Origin: Candidatus Dadabacteria bacterium
Lineage (GTDB): Bacteria > Bdellovibrionota_C > UBA2361 > J135
Assembly: GCA_003694225.1 (NCBI GenBank)
Contig: RFKT01000111.1
Span: forward strand, 1-7,823
Direction of reading: 5' to 3'
Length of the DNA: 7,823 bases
Each line of letters starts with the position of its first letter. The first letter of the stretch is position 1. The notes below the pieces were generated by a model. That model was not told the origin of the DNA, did not search any database, and saw only the letters and a list, made by a program, of their open reading frames with translations. Shown here in pieces: positions 1-6,437 of this stretch. The translations under genes were made by a program, and so were the position numbers.

Positions 1-1237
1 CCGTAGGATTCAACCTTACGTTATCTCGAATATGTATAGGCGGAACAATAAAACCGTACTCAACAGCAAATTGCCTACGAAGGGATCGTATCCTATCAAT
101 CAGATCCCCTCCTCCCTCAACAAGGCTTACAAGCTCATAACCAACTTCAAGCTCCAGTGTGTCAAGACTAAGAAGCCGGGTAACCTCTTCTGTACTCCCG
201 GGAAGAGGTTCACCACTTTCACCTGTTTCAACAGAACCCTCCTTTTCTTCTTTTCCTTCTTGAAGCTTAGACAAAACCTTCCTGCGCACCATTCCCAACC
301 CAAACATCGTGCAACCTAAAACTACAAAAGGCACAAATGGAAGCCCTGGTATAAGCCCGAACCCTAAGCACACTGTCGAAGCCAGAAATAGAGGCTTATC
401 TGAAGTTGAAAGCTGTCCGAGCACCTCTGTGCCCAAATCCTCCCCAGAAGCCGCCCTGGCAACTATTAACCCAGCTGCAGTAGAGATAATAATAGATGGG
501 ATCTGGCTTACAAGTCCGTCACCGATAGTAAGGATCGTGTATGTTTCCGCCGCATCTCTCCAATCCATGCCCTTTTGGACAATCCCAATAAAAAAGCCAC
601 CCAATATATTAATCCCTGTAATAAACACTCCTGCTATGGCATCTCCACTTACAAACTTTGCGGCACCATCCATAGCCCCATAAAATTCCGCTTCGCGCGC
701 CAGTTCTTTCCTTCGCGCCTTTGCCTCATCTTCATTGATGATTCCCGTGTTGAGATCCGAGTCTATTGCCATCTGTTTACCCGGCATAGCATCTAGTGTG
801 AACCTTGCCGCAACCTCCGCAATCCTGCCGGAACCTTTTGTAATGACCTTTAAATTTACGATACTTATCGCTATGAATATAACTATCCCAACAGCGTAAT
901 TTCCACCAACTACAAAGCTTCCAAACGCTTCTATCACGTGCCCCGCGGCGGCAAGTCCTTTATCTCCATGCAGCAATATAAGCCTCGTAGATGCCACATT
1001 CATAGAAAGCCTAAAGAGTGTAGTAAGAAGGAGCAAAGCAGGAAAAGAGGAAAACTCCAATATCTTGTCCATAAAAAGCGAGACAAACAACACAACCAAC
1101 GATATTGTTATGCTTGTTGCCAAAAGCACATCCAAAAGCTGAGTGGGAATAGGTATCACCAACACTATCAATATCCCCACAAGAGCAGCAGGGACGGAAA
1201 CCTGTTTAAATGCTGATTTCTTTATTGCTGCTTCCAT
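1..1237 (-). CDS. flhA: Flagellar export protein FlhA, N-terminal 412 residues (3' end outside window)
   Basis: FlhA forms the nonameric export gate of the flagellar type III secretion system in the inner membrane; its cytoplasmic domain docks chaperone-substrate complexes. I translated the minus strand by hand from ATG at 1237 and the frame stays open to the window edge. The N-terminal half is hydrophobic, with membrane segments around residues 18-30, 34-54, 65-75, 110-128, 204-222, 240-262 and 285-315. The family signature with the core RLSMNVASTRLIL lies at residues 76-88. The conserved cytoplasmic loop follows, including FTLDAMPGKQMAID (146-159), EAEFYGAMDGAAKFV (182-196) and GDAIAG (198-203). 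A charged Glu/Lys/Gly-rich linker (about 320-355) leads into the start of the C-terminal cytoplasmic domain. An in-frame TGA lies two codons before the ATG, so this is the first possible start. The ribosome site is odd: a GAGG ends one base before the ATG. The flhB stop is 19 bp upstream. Identity is secure; roughly the last 40% of the protein is missing. Confidence 0.97.
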   Translation of the reverse strand, partial: MEAAIKKSAFKQVSVPAALVGILIVLVIPIPTQLLDVLLATSITISLVVLFVSLFMDKILEFSSFPALLLLTTLFRLSMNVASTRLILLHGDKGLAAAGHVIEAFGSFVVGGNYAVGIVIFIAISIVNLKVITKGSGRIAEVAARFTLDAMPGKQMAIDSDLNTGIINEDEAKARRKELAREAEFYGAMDGAAKFVSGDAIAGVFITGINILGGFFIGIVQKGMDWRDAAETYTILTIGDGLVSQIPSIIISTAAGLIVARAASGEDLGTEVLGQLSTSDKPLFLASTVCLGFGLIPGLPFVPFVVLGCTMFGLGMVRRKVLSKLQEGKEEKEGSVETGESGEPLPGSTEEVTRLLSLDTLELEVGYELVSLVEGGGDLIDRIRSLRRQFAVEYGFIVPPIHIRDNVRLNPT

Positions 1238-1256
1238 ACCTCATTACCCAACAATT

Positions 1257-2381
1257 TCACTGTTGCACTGTGTCTCGCCCACCTTGGCCCTGCTGATCAT
1301 AGTCTCTGTATGCCCAAGGATTTTTAAGCCTATATACATAGGCGATCACTTCTGCCACTGCCTTATAAAGCTCATACGGTATCGTTTTCCCTACCTCTCC
1401 CGAGTGATAAAGAGCCCGAGCCAGCGGCTTCCTTTCCACAATTGGAACATTAGCATCCTTTGCTATCTCTTTAATCCTCAATGCAACAAACCCAGCACCT
1501 TTTGCGACTATTTCTGGAGCAGGCATTTCGTCTTTGTCATACTTTAACGCCACTGCATAGTGTGTAGGGTTTGTAATTACGACATCTGCCTGAGGCACGC
1601 TTGTAAAAATTCTTTGCGCTATCCTCTCAAGTCCCTTTGCCGCTATCTTTCGCCTTGTTTCTTCGTCACCTTCAATGGACTTCTTCTCATCCTTTACTTC
1701 CTGTTTGGTCATCTTGTTTTGCTTCAGCCACTGATGTTTAGTCCAGAAATAATCAAAAACAGCGATCGCAATAAATATGTAGGCAAATTTCCAAAAGAGA
1801 GAGACGATAGCATGACTTGTAAATACAAGAACAGCAGACACTGTCGTATGGATCAGAGAAACCATATTAGGAATGAGCCCCTTAAGCCCGAAATAACCGA
1901 TAGGAAGAATTATTATAAGCTTCAAAATTGCCTTAAGGGTGCTGACTACGCCATTGATCGAAAATATCCTTGTAATTCCTCCAATAGGGTTAAGTTTGCT
2001 AAACTTGATATCGAGCTTTTTTTTCTTAATGTTCCACTTCGTTTGAAGCATGACTGAAAGGGATGCAACAAGAGACACAATAAAAACTATAAAAAAGACC
2101 TCAGGCCCTACCATCCTTAAAAGCCACAAAAAGCCGCCATACACCTGAGGTATCTCAAGTGGCTCAGTTGCAGATACTGCTCGAAATGACTTGATAAAGA
2201 TAAGCTTCATATCCTGCCATATCCAGCTCCACACAAGTTGAAGGGCAATAAACCCTGCTATAAGAGATGCCACAACAGCAACCTCATTACTTGAGTGCAC
2301 TGCTCCTTCCTCGCGCAGCTTCTCCATCCGCTTGGCGGTAGGCATCTCAGTGCGTTCTTCCGGGGTAGAATATTCAGCCAT
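1257..2381 (-). CDS. flhB: Flagellar export protein FlhB (substrate-specificity switch)
   Basis: FlhB is an inner-membrane component of the flagellar export gate. Its cytoplasmic domain cleaves itself and switches export from rod/hook subunits to filament subunits. The 374-residue product has the usual family length. The N-terminus is canonical: a short polar stretch with TEMPTAKRMEKLREEGAV (residues 11-28), as in other FlhB proteins. Four membrane segments lie near residues 33-53, 88-111, 149-170 and 180-213. The autocleavage motif NPTH is intact at 271-274 within VVITNPTHYAVALKYD, so normal self-cleavage between Asn271 and Pro272 is expected. The C-terminus after about residue 355 is a short Gln/Gly-rich tail. 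The ATG at 2381 fits the family N-terminus and an in-frame TAA lies four codons upstream. However, the bases before it (TTGATAATACTGGCCT) contain no Shine-Dalgarno sequence, unlike most genes here. A 294-bp gap separates it from fliR. Confidence 0.97.
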   Translation of the reverse strand: MAEYSTPEERTEMPTAKRMEKLREEGAVHSSNEVAVVASLIAGFIALQLVWSWIWQDMKLIFIKSFRAVSATEPLEIPQVYGGFLWLLRMVGPEVFFIVFIVSLVASLSVMLQTKWNIKKKKLDIKFSKLNPIGGITRIFSINGVVSTLKAILKLIIILPIGYFGLKGLIPNMVSLIHTTVSAVLVFTSHAIVSLFWKFAYIFIAIAVFDYFWTKHQWLKQNKMTKQEVKDEKKSIEGDEETRRKIAAKGLERIAQRIFTSVPQADVVITNPTHYAVALKYDKDEMPAPEIVAKGAGFVALRIKEIAKDANVPIVERKPLARALYHSGEVGKTIPYELYKAVAEVIAYVYRLKNPWAYRDYDQQGQGGRDTVQQ

Positions 2382-2395
2382 AGGCCAGTATTATC

Positions 2396-2454
2396 AAAAA
2401 AATCTCTTTGGCAGGCGCACCGATCACAGTAGCGCCATCTTTAAATTTGCAAAG
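2396..2454 (-). terminator. Candidate hairpin plus T run upstream of flhB (terminator or attenuator)
   Basis: Read on the minus strand, an outer stem CTTTG/CAAAG (2450-2454 with 2406-2410) encloses an inner stem GGCGC/GCGCC (2432-2436 with 2414-2418) with a 13-base loop. It is followed three bases later by seven T residues (2402-2396). The internal loop is very unequal (13 versus 3 bases), so the structure is weaker than a textbook intrinsic terminator. If active, it would lower read-through from fliR into flhB and flhA. It may equally be chance pairing in A+T-rich DNA. Confidence 0.3.
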
Positions 2455-2644
2455 TGTATGCCCTCCTACTACGCTATAACCCCTTGATATTACAAGCGGT
2501 TAATTAAGAAATGGGGGGGTTACGATATCTTTTTTGACTGTGTGTCAATAATCTGTCCAGTGCGCTTTCCCCAACGTCCAGCCCGGCTATCAAAACAGCT
2601 ATCGTCAAGCGACTACAGAAGCTGGGTACATACTGAAAGATGGG

Positions 2645-2661
2645 TAACACTTTTAGTGTTA
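2645..2661. repeat. Perfect inverted repeat TAACACT-TTT-AGTGTTA
   Basis: Two 7-base arms are exact reverse complements with a three-base loop, starting 14 bases after the fliR stop codon in the direction of transcription. No T run follows on the minus strand, so it is not a standard intrinsic terminator. It could stabilise the 3' end of the upstream message, act as a protein-binding operator, or be a subterminal hairpin of an inserted element. Confidence 0.5.
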
Positions 2662-2675
2662 ATGTTATCAACTAA

Positions 2676-3482
2676 CTACTTATATGCAGCCGAATTAGCT
2701 ATTACAGCTGATATGCCGTTTTCAACCCCATAAAACTGTCCCATCGCGTATCTTGCAACCTCAGGCAGGGCAATCCCTGAGAGGATTAACCCTATGCCAA
2801 TAGTAAGAGGAAAACTTATGATAAATATATTCACTGTTGGAACAGACTTAGATATTATCCCCATTACAAATTGAGCCAAAAGCAAAGCGATCATAACCGG
2901 CGCGGAAATCATCACACCAGCCTTAAATATAGCACTTGTGAGGTCTATAAGAAGTGATATAGATGCGCCTTCCAAAGTAAACATACCGGGAGCTATATGG
3001 CCATTCAGCCCTGAAATAGCCTCGAGCACATAGTAGTGCCCTCCAAGAAGCAAAAAGAGCACCATCATAAGATCCCCCTGAAGCTTGGCAAGTGATGGCA
3101 TGTTCTGCCCTGAAGATGGATCTATCATCTGCGCCATGCCAAGTCCCATAGTGTTGCTCGCAAGGGTTGCTCCCATCTGCGCTCCATGAATGACGAATGC
3201 GGGGATAATTCCGACAACAAAGCCCAAGAGAAACTCAGCTGCAAGCTCAACAAACAGAAGGACTAAGTTCTCCGGCAAAGGGGCTGTAGGAGAGGACTTA
3301 AGCGATACAGCGCTCAGCACAAACACCGCCGGCATCCTAATCATAAGCCCCCTTACCCCTCCTCCTATGCCTGGAAGGGAAAGAAACATAGCTGTAAACC
3401 TCGATACCAGAAGGAAAAATGTCCACACGACATCAAGGTGCTGAAGGAAATATATAGGGAGCTTTAAGTGAAAGTTTTCCAC
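2676..3482 (-). CDS. fliR: Flagellar export protein FliR
   Basis: FliR assembles with FliP and FliQ into the helical export pore at the centre of the flagellar basal body. The product is 268 residues, close to the usual 255-265. It is strongly hydrophobic, with membrane segments near residues 14-38, 48-60, 72-98, 130-155, 178-208 and 215-242. Family landmarks include the glycine-rich LPGIGGGVRG (36-45), the GAQMGATLASNTMGLGMAQMIDP-type region at 100-122, and the C-terminal PTVNIFIISFPLTIGIGL (215-232). The start is GTG, preceded by AAGGAG with nine bases between them, overlapping the fliQ stop region. The fliQ stop lies 13 bp upstream. The gene ends normally with TAG. Identification is secure. 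Confidence 0.96.
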   Translation of the reverse strand: MENFHLKLPIYFLQHLDVVWTFFLLVSRFTAMFLSLPGIGGGVRGLMIRMPAVFVLSAVSLKSSPTAPLPENLVLLFVELAAEFLLGFVVGIIPAFVIHGAQMGATLASNTMGLGMAQMIDPSSGQNMPSLAKLQGDLMMVLFLLLGGHYYVLEAISGLNGHIAPGMFTLEGASISLLIDLTSAIFKAGVMISAPVMIALLLAQFVMGIISKSVPTVNIFIISFPLTIGIGLILSGIALPEVARYAMGQFYGVENGISAVIANSAAYK

Positions 3483-3495
3483 TGTATTTTACTCC

Positions 3496-3765
3496 TTATG
3501 GAGATATGGAGGGGATAGTTCCATAGGCCCATTTAGTAAACTCAATCAAAGAAGAGAGCATAAACGGTCCAAACAAAACAAGTGCTACTATGACCGCCCC
3601 TATCTTGGGGATAAATGCAAGTGCTGCATCGTTAATCTGGGTTGCCGCTTGAAATATGCTTACCGCTAGCCCCGCTACCAAGCCTAATACTAATACAGGA
3701 GCCGAAACCCACACAGCTGTTTCGATCCCCCTCTCAGCCAAATGTATGTATGCGCCTATATCCAT
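3496..3765 (-). CDS. fliQ: Flagellar export protein FliQ
   Basis: FliQ is a small two-helix membrane protein of the FliP-FliQ-FliR export pore. The start chosen is the ATG at 3765, giving 89 residues, exactly the common FliQ length, and an N-terminus MDIGAYIHLAERGIETAVWV typical of the family. A longer in-frame reading to 3822 would overlap fliP by about 50 bp and add 19 residues that FliQ proteins lack. AAGGAAGG sits just before the ATG. Two membrane helices span about residues 15-38 and 53-77, with the conserved FQAATQINDAALAFIPKI between and into the second helix. fliP ends 8 bp upstream. Confidence 0.95.
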   Translation of the reverse strand: MDIGAYIHLAERGIETAVWVSAPVLVLGLVAGLAVSIFQAATQINDAALAFIPKIGAVIVALVLFGPFMLSSLIEFTKWAYGTIPSISP

Positions 3766-3773
3766 ATCCTTCC

Positions 3774-4553
3774 TTAAGCGACATGATAAGTTTCTATAAG
3801 CGATCCTATAATCAGATGCCATCCGTCAACGAGGACAAAAAGCATAAGTTTCAGAGGAAGTGATATTACAACAGGAGGCAAAGTAATCATGCTCATAGAA
3901 GTGAGCACAGATGATACAACCATATCCAGCACCAGAAACGGCAAAGCTATAATAAATGCTATCTGAAATGCTGTCATAAGCTCGCTGATAACAAATGCGG
4001 GAGCTGCAACAAAAAGCGGTATGTCATTTACATCCTCAGGGACCTCTGATTTGGTTATCCGAAGGAACATCCCTATATCCTTATCCCTTGAATGCCTAAT
4101 CAGAAATTTCTTAAGGGGTGCAAATGTTTTTTGGAAAGCCTCTCCTTCTGCCATCTGTCCATCTATATAAGGCTTAATGCCCTCATCATACATCCTCTGG
4201 AACACAGGGTTTAATATCGCTATAGTTAGAAAAAGCGCCAAACCGGTAATAACAGTATTTGGTGGTATTTGCTGTACCCCTAAAGACATTCTTGTCATGC
4301 TAAGCACCACAGCAATCCGGGTAAAGCATGTCATAGTAAGAATAGCGGCGGGAAGAAACGTTATAGCGGATATGAGAAATACTAGCTTAAGGGTTGACGA
4401 GATTCCGCCTCCAGCAGCCAGCTCTGTATCGCCTATCTTAATAGAAAGCGCCGGCGCAGACACCTCCTCTCCATAAGCCATCCCCGCTGCCGCAACGATA
4501 AAAAAAATGATAAGGCATACCGCCGCTAAGCTGACCTTAAATCTCTTTTGCAT
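3774..4553 (-). CDS. fliP: Flagellar export protein FliP
   Basis: FliP is the main subunit of the flagellar export pore (five copies with FliQ and FliR). The 259-residue product begins with a cleavable-looking signal peptide (basic MQKRFK, hydrophobic 8-24, likely cleavage around AYG-EE at 28-29), which FliP proteins normally have. The conserved FTRIAVVLSMTRMSLGVQQI-type segment is at 77-96, followed by PPNTVITGLALFLT (97-110). The C-terminal signature is present: PAFVISELMTAFQIAF (185-200), LPFLVLDMVVSSVL (204-217) and PLKLMLFVLVDGWHLI (233-248). In the loop before LPP the family usually reads GMM; here Ser221 replaces the glycine. The ATG is preceded by GAGGA with short spacing. The start overlaps the end of fliO by 28 bp, suggesting translational coupling. 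Confidence 0.97.
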   Translation of the reverse strand: MQKRFKVSLAAVCLIIFFIVAAAGMAYGEEVSAPALSIKIGDTELAAGGGISSTLKLVFLISAITFLPAAILTMTCFTRIAVVLSMTRMSLGVQQIPPNTVITGLALFLTIAILNPVFQRMYDEGIKPYIDGQMAEGEAFQKTFAPLKKFLIRHSRDKDIGMFLRITKSEVPEDVNDIPLFVAAPAFVISELMTAFQIAFIIALPFLVLDMVVSSVLTSMSMITLPPVVISLPLKLMLFVLVDGWHLIIGSLIETYHVA

Positions 4554-4999
4554 TCTTCCTCAAGAACCGAATAAAAACCAGCTTTCTTTGCGTCAAGCTC
4601 AAGCATTGATACCGAATCGCCAGAAAAGCACACTAAAACCTTTCTTCCTTCCACACGAACAAGGGCAAGGTAGCTTTTTGGAGAAATTGCAGCGCGTTCT
4701 ATAACTTCTATTCTTCCGCCACCGTTGCGCTTTCCCATCCTTTTGCGCAATCCATACCCGACGAGGATAACCAGACCTGCCATAATGCACAGAACCTCAA
4801 TCACTCCAAGCAGCTGTTCCCCTTCTCCCATAGAGCCTTCTGTCACCCCCTTTTCTTTCTGGTGCTCTTTAACGAAACGCGATATATTCTGTGCCCTTTT
4901 TATCCCATCTTGAGAGGAATTACTTTTAGGGGCAGCAATCGCCTCTGCCGAGAACAGAACAACCACTATGCTTAAGACGACACAAAGCTTCTTTTTCAC
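4526..4999 (-). CDS. fliO: Flagellar assembly protein FliO (FliO/FliZ family)
   Basis: FliO is a small membrane protein that helps FliP assemble into the export pore. The product is 157 residues. It has an N-terminal signal peptide (MKKK, hydrophobic 5-22, likely cleavage at AIA-AP), a periplasmic polar stretch, one membrane helix near residues 62-84 (LLGVIEVLCIMAGLVILVGYG), then a basic RKRMGKRNGG and a compact cytoplasmic domain with IEVIERAAISPKSYLALVRV (97-116), the pattern typical of FliO. The start codon is GTG and overlaps the fliN stop by 4 bases (GTGA). GGGGAG lies 11 bases before it, inside fliN. FliO is poorly conserved in general, so the call rests on architecture, the ERAAISPKS-type motif and the position between fliN and fliP. 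Confidence 0.92.
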   Translation of the reverse strand: MKKKLCVVLSIVVVLFSAEAIAAPKSNSSQDGIKRAQNISRFVKEHQKEKGVTEGSMGEGEQLLGVIEVLCIMAGLVILVGYGLRKRMGKRNGGGRIEVIERAAISPKSYLALVRVEGRKVLVCFSGDSVSMLELDAKKAGFYSVLEEECKRDLRSA

Positions 5000-5412
5000 A
5001 CCTCTGCCAACTCCCCTATTCTGTCTTCAGGCGCAATGATATCCGTTAAACGAACACCAAACTTCTCATTAACTATTACCGCCTCACCTCTAGCTACTTG
5101 CTTTCCGTTTACGAAGATATCAAGGGGTTCTCCAGCAAGTTTGGTAAGCTCAACTACAGAGCCTTGACCTAACTGGAGGAGATTTTGGACGGTCATTCGG
5201 GTTCTTCCCACCTCAACCGTCACCTCGAGAGACACATCCATCAGAAAATCGAGGGTTCGTGCAGGCTTTTCAGCCTGAGCAGCCTCACCTGCAGCTTCAG
5301 CTACACCTTCTGCAGCTTCAGCTACCTTCTCCAAATCCTCTGATATGCCGGCGTCTTCCGCTCTTTCCTGTCCTTCTTGACCTTCCTGCATCTCATCATT
5401 TTCGTCAGCCAT
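4996..5412 (-). CDS. fliN: Flagellar motor switch protein FliN
   Basis: FliN forms the lower rim of the C-ring and helps bind CheY-P and dock the export ATPase complex. The product is 138 residues. The C-terminal SpoA domain runs from about 53 to 135, with LDFLMDVSLEVTVEVGRTRM (54-73), LQLGQGSVVELTKLAGEPLDI (79-99), VNGKQVARGEAVIVNEKFGV (101-120) and RLTDII, all standard. The first 50 residues are a low-complexity acidic and alanine-rich stretch, likely disordered, partly built from a 21-bp repeat. The start is ATG at 5412 with an excellent ribosome site AGGAGGTGAT at 5413-5422, overlapping the fliM stop codon. fliM ends 8 bp upstream; fliO begins in the last four bases. Confidence 0.96.
   Translation of the reverse strand: MADENDEMQEGQEGQERAEDAGISEDLEKVAEAAEGVAEAAGEAAQAEKPARTLDFLMDVSLEVTVEVGRTRMTVQNLLQLGQGSVVELTKLAGEPLDIFVNGKQVARGEAVIVNEKFGVRLTDIIAPEDRIGELAEV
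5289..5325. repeat. Tandem-like 16-bp repeat, period 21 bp, inside fliN
   Basis: CTGCAGCTTCAGCTAC occurs at 5289-5304 and again at 5310-5325. The 21-bp offset is seven codons and keeps the fliN frame, giving the Glu-Ala-Ala/Val-Ala-Glu-Ala-rich stretch around residues 29-46. The repeat could expand or contract by slippage without breaking the gene. Confidence 0.8.
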
Positions 5413-5423
5413 ATCACCTCCTA
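5413..5423 (-). promoter_or_regulatory. Strong ribosome binding site of fliN
   Basis: TAGGAGGTGAT directly before the fliN ATG matches almost the full anti-Shine-Dalgarno end of 16S rRNA, the best such match among the gene junctions in the window. Its first three bases are also the fliM stop codon, so fliN is probably well translated and coupled to fliM termination. Confidence 0.85.
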
Positions 5424-6425
5424 CTTTTCAAACATATCTATTATATCCTGCTCTGGAATCTCCCTTGTAACCCTCACTGCGCGCTGTCCACGATAGTTTC
5501 CTACATATCCATAGTACTTCGGAGTACCTTCCACTTTAATGATTGCTTCATCCGTAGGATTTGTATCTGTAGTTATAATATCTCCTTCATTGAGCTTTAA
5601 GAGATCCTTTACTAAAATGGATCCCCTTGCAAGCTCAACGCTTACATTTGCCTTTGTCTCGCGAATGCTGTGTTCAAGCCTCTCTTTGTGTGTAGCGTCC
5701 ATCTCAAGACGGGTGCTCTGAAACCCTGTCGCCAATTTCTGGCGGAGCGGCTCAATGGTGGCGTATGGGATACATAAGGTAATAGTAGCGCTCTCCTGTT
5801 CAAGTTCAACCTCTATAGTCACTATTATCACCACGTCAGTTGGCGGGCAGATAGCTACAGCAAGTGGGTTAAACTCCGATCTAACATACACAAAGTCAAC
5901 AGGATGCATCGGAGCCCACGCTTCCTTCAGAGTATCTAGCGCCATAAGAACGACCTTGCCTATAAGCCTGCTTTCAATAGCTGTAAATTCCCTGCCGTCA
6001 ACCCTTACTCTTCCCTGACCGCTGCCCCCAAAGAGTGTTTCAATAATGCTAAACACCAAGGAAGAAGAGACAACAAGAAGGGCATATCCCAAAAGAGGCG
6101 GCATCCTGTAGATATGCAAAGATGAAGGAAGCGCTAGCTTCTTCATAAAGATGCCGTATTTAACCATCTCTATCCCGCCGACATTAACAAAGCATGTCCT
6201 GCCGAGAAATTTGCTTATCTGATTTCTGAACTGCCTGCAGAACCTATCATGGATAAGCTCCATAGTAGGCATACGCCCACGGATAATTCTCTCTTGGCTT
6301 GCAAGATCAAACTTCTTTATGCCGGGAGCAAGCTCATCCGCTTCTGTCCCTTCCTGATCCCCTTCGCCCTCAGAAAGACCGCGAAGAAGGGAATTAATCT
6401 CATCCTGCGATAGGATCTGATCCAT
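5421..6425 (-). CDS. fliM: Flagellar motor switch protein FliM
   Basis: FliM forms the middle of the C-ring, binds CheY-P through its N-terminus, contacts FliG, and partners with FliN. The 334-residue product has the normal family length. The N-terminal CheY-binding segment ILSQDEINSLL is at residues 4-14, followed by an acidic linker (17-33). The middle CheC-like domain starts near 40, with the FliG-contacting LFGGSGQG loop at 131-138 and VRSEFNPLAVAICPPTDVVI at 181-200. The C-terminal SpoA domain (about 255-325) contains LARGSILVKDLLKLNEGDII and the YYGYVGNYRGQRAVRV segment. The ATG is 12 bp after the fliL stop; AAGGTGAGG overlaps that stop as a distant ribosome site and GAGAG lies closer. 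Nothing is missing or broken. Confidence 0.97.
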   Translation of the reverse strand: MDQILSQDEINSLLRGLSEGEGDQEGTEADELAPGIKKFDLASQERIIRGRMPTMELIHDRFCRQFRNQISKFLGRTCFVNVGGIEMVKYGIFMKKLALPSSLHIYRMPPLLGYALLVVSSSLVFSIIETLFGGSGQGRVRVDGREFTAIESRLIGKVVLMALDTLKEAWAPMHPVDFVYVRSEFNPLAVAICPPTDVVIIVTIEVELEQESATITLCIPYATIEPLRQKLATGFQSTRLEMDATHKERLEHSIRETKANVSVELARGSILVKDLLKLNEGDIITTDTNPTDEAIIKVEGTPKYYGYVGNYRGQRAVRVTREIPEQDIIDMFEK

Positions 6426-6437
6426 AACTCTCTAGCC

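Larger units (their letters stand above)
2391..2671. repeat. 7-bp direct repeat TTATCAA bounding most of the fliR-flhB gap
   Basis: TTATCAA is present at 2391-2397 and again at 2665-2671, with 267 bp between the copies. Removing one copy and the 267 bp would leave a 20-bp fliR-flhB spacing, similar to the other junctions here. This is what a target-site duplication around an insertion would look like. The ends of the intervening DNA do not form an obvious terminal inverted repeat, and a 7-bp match in A+T-rich sequence can occur by chance. Confidence 0.3.
2382..2675. other. Unusually long fliR-flhB intergenic region (294 bp)
   Basis: This is the only gap longer than 20 bp in the cluster. No convincing gene is present. 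It holds a perfect 7-bp inverted repeat just after fliR (2645-2661), a G7 run on the plus strand (2513-2519), an imperfect palindrome TTGAC-N5-GTCAA (2534-2548), and a stem followed by a T7 run on the minus strand just before flhB. The sequence TTATCAA occurs near both ends (2391-2397 and 2665-2671). On the minus strand a TTGACA at 2543-2548 could be a promoter -35 box, but no good -10 box follows at normal spacing; TATCGT at 15 bp is the nearest. An AGGAGG near 2465-2470 on the minus strand has no start codon leading to a useful frame at the usual distance. The region could be an inserted element, a regulatory leader for flhBA, or decayed sequence; I cannot decide between these. Confidence 0.7.

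Noticed and set aside
309..683. Plus-strand open frame (124 codons) inside flhA
   Set aside because: Antisense to the clearly conserved FlhA frame; Pro/Ser/Ile-rich translation typical of a shadow frame.
1560..2057. Long plus-strand open frame (165 codons) inside flhB
   Set aside because: It lies wholly antisense to flhB, whose motifs are intact, and the translation is rich in Cys, Arg and Lys with no recognisable domain.
2528..2548. Sigma-70 promoter for flhB with TTGACA on the minus strand
   Set aside because: The -35 box is perfect, but the best -10 match (TATCGT at 15-bp spacing) is poor; sigma-28 and sigma-54 consensus sites were also looked for and not found.
2542..2733. Plus-strand open frame of 63 codons across the fliR 3' end and the gap
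   Set aside because: It overlaps the secure fliR coding end by 58 bp on the opposite strand, has no ribosome site, and its sequence matches no family I recognise.
3766..3822. Extended FliQ start at 3822
   Set aside because: Would add 19 residues not found in FliQ and overlap fliP; the ATG at 3765 has a ribosome site and gives the standard 89 residues.
4599..4790. Minus-strand 63-codon frame inside fliO
   Set aside because: It is another frame of the same strand within the fliO coding sequence and has no ribosome site or family features.
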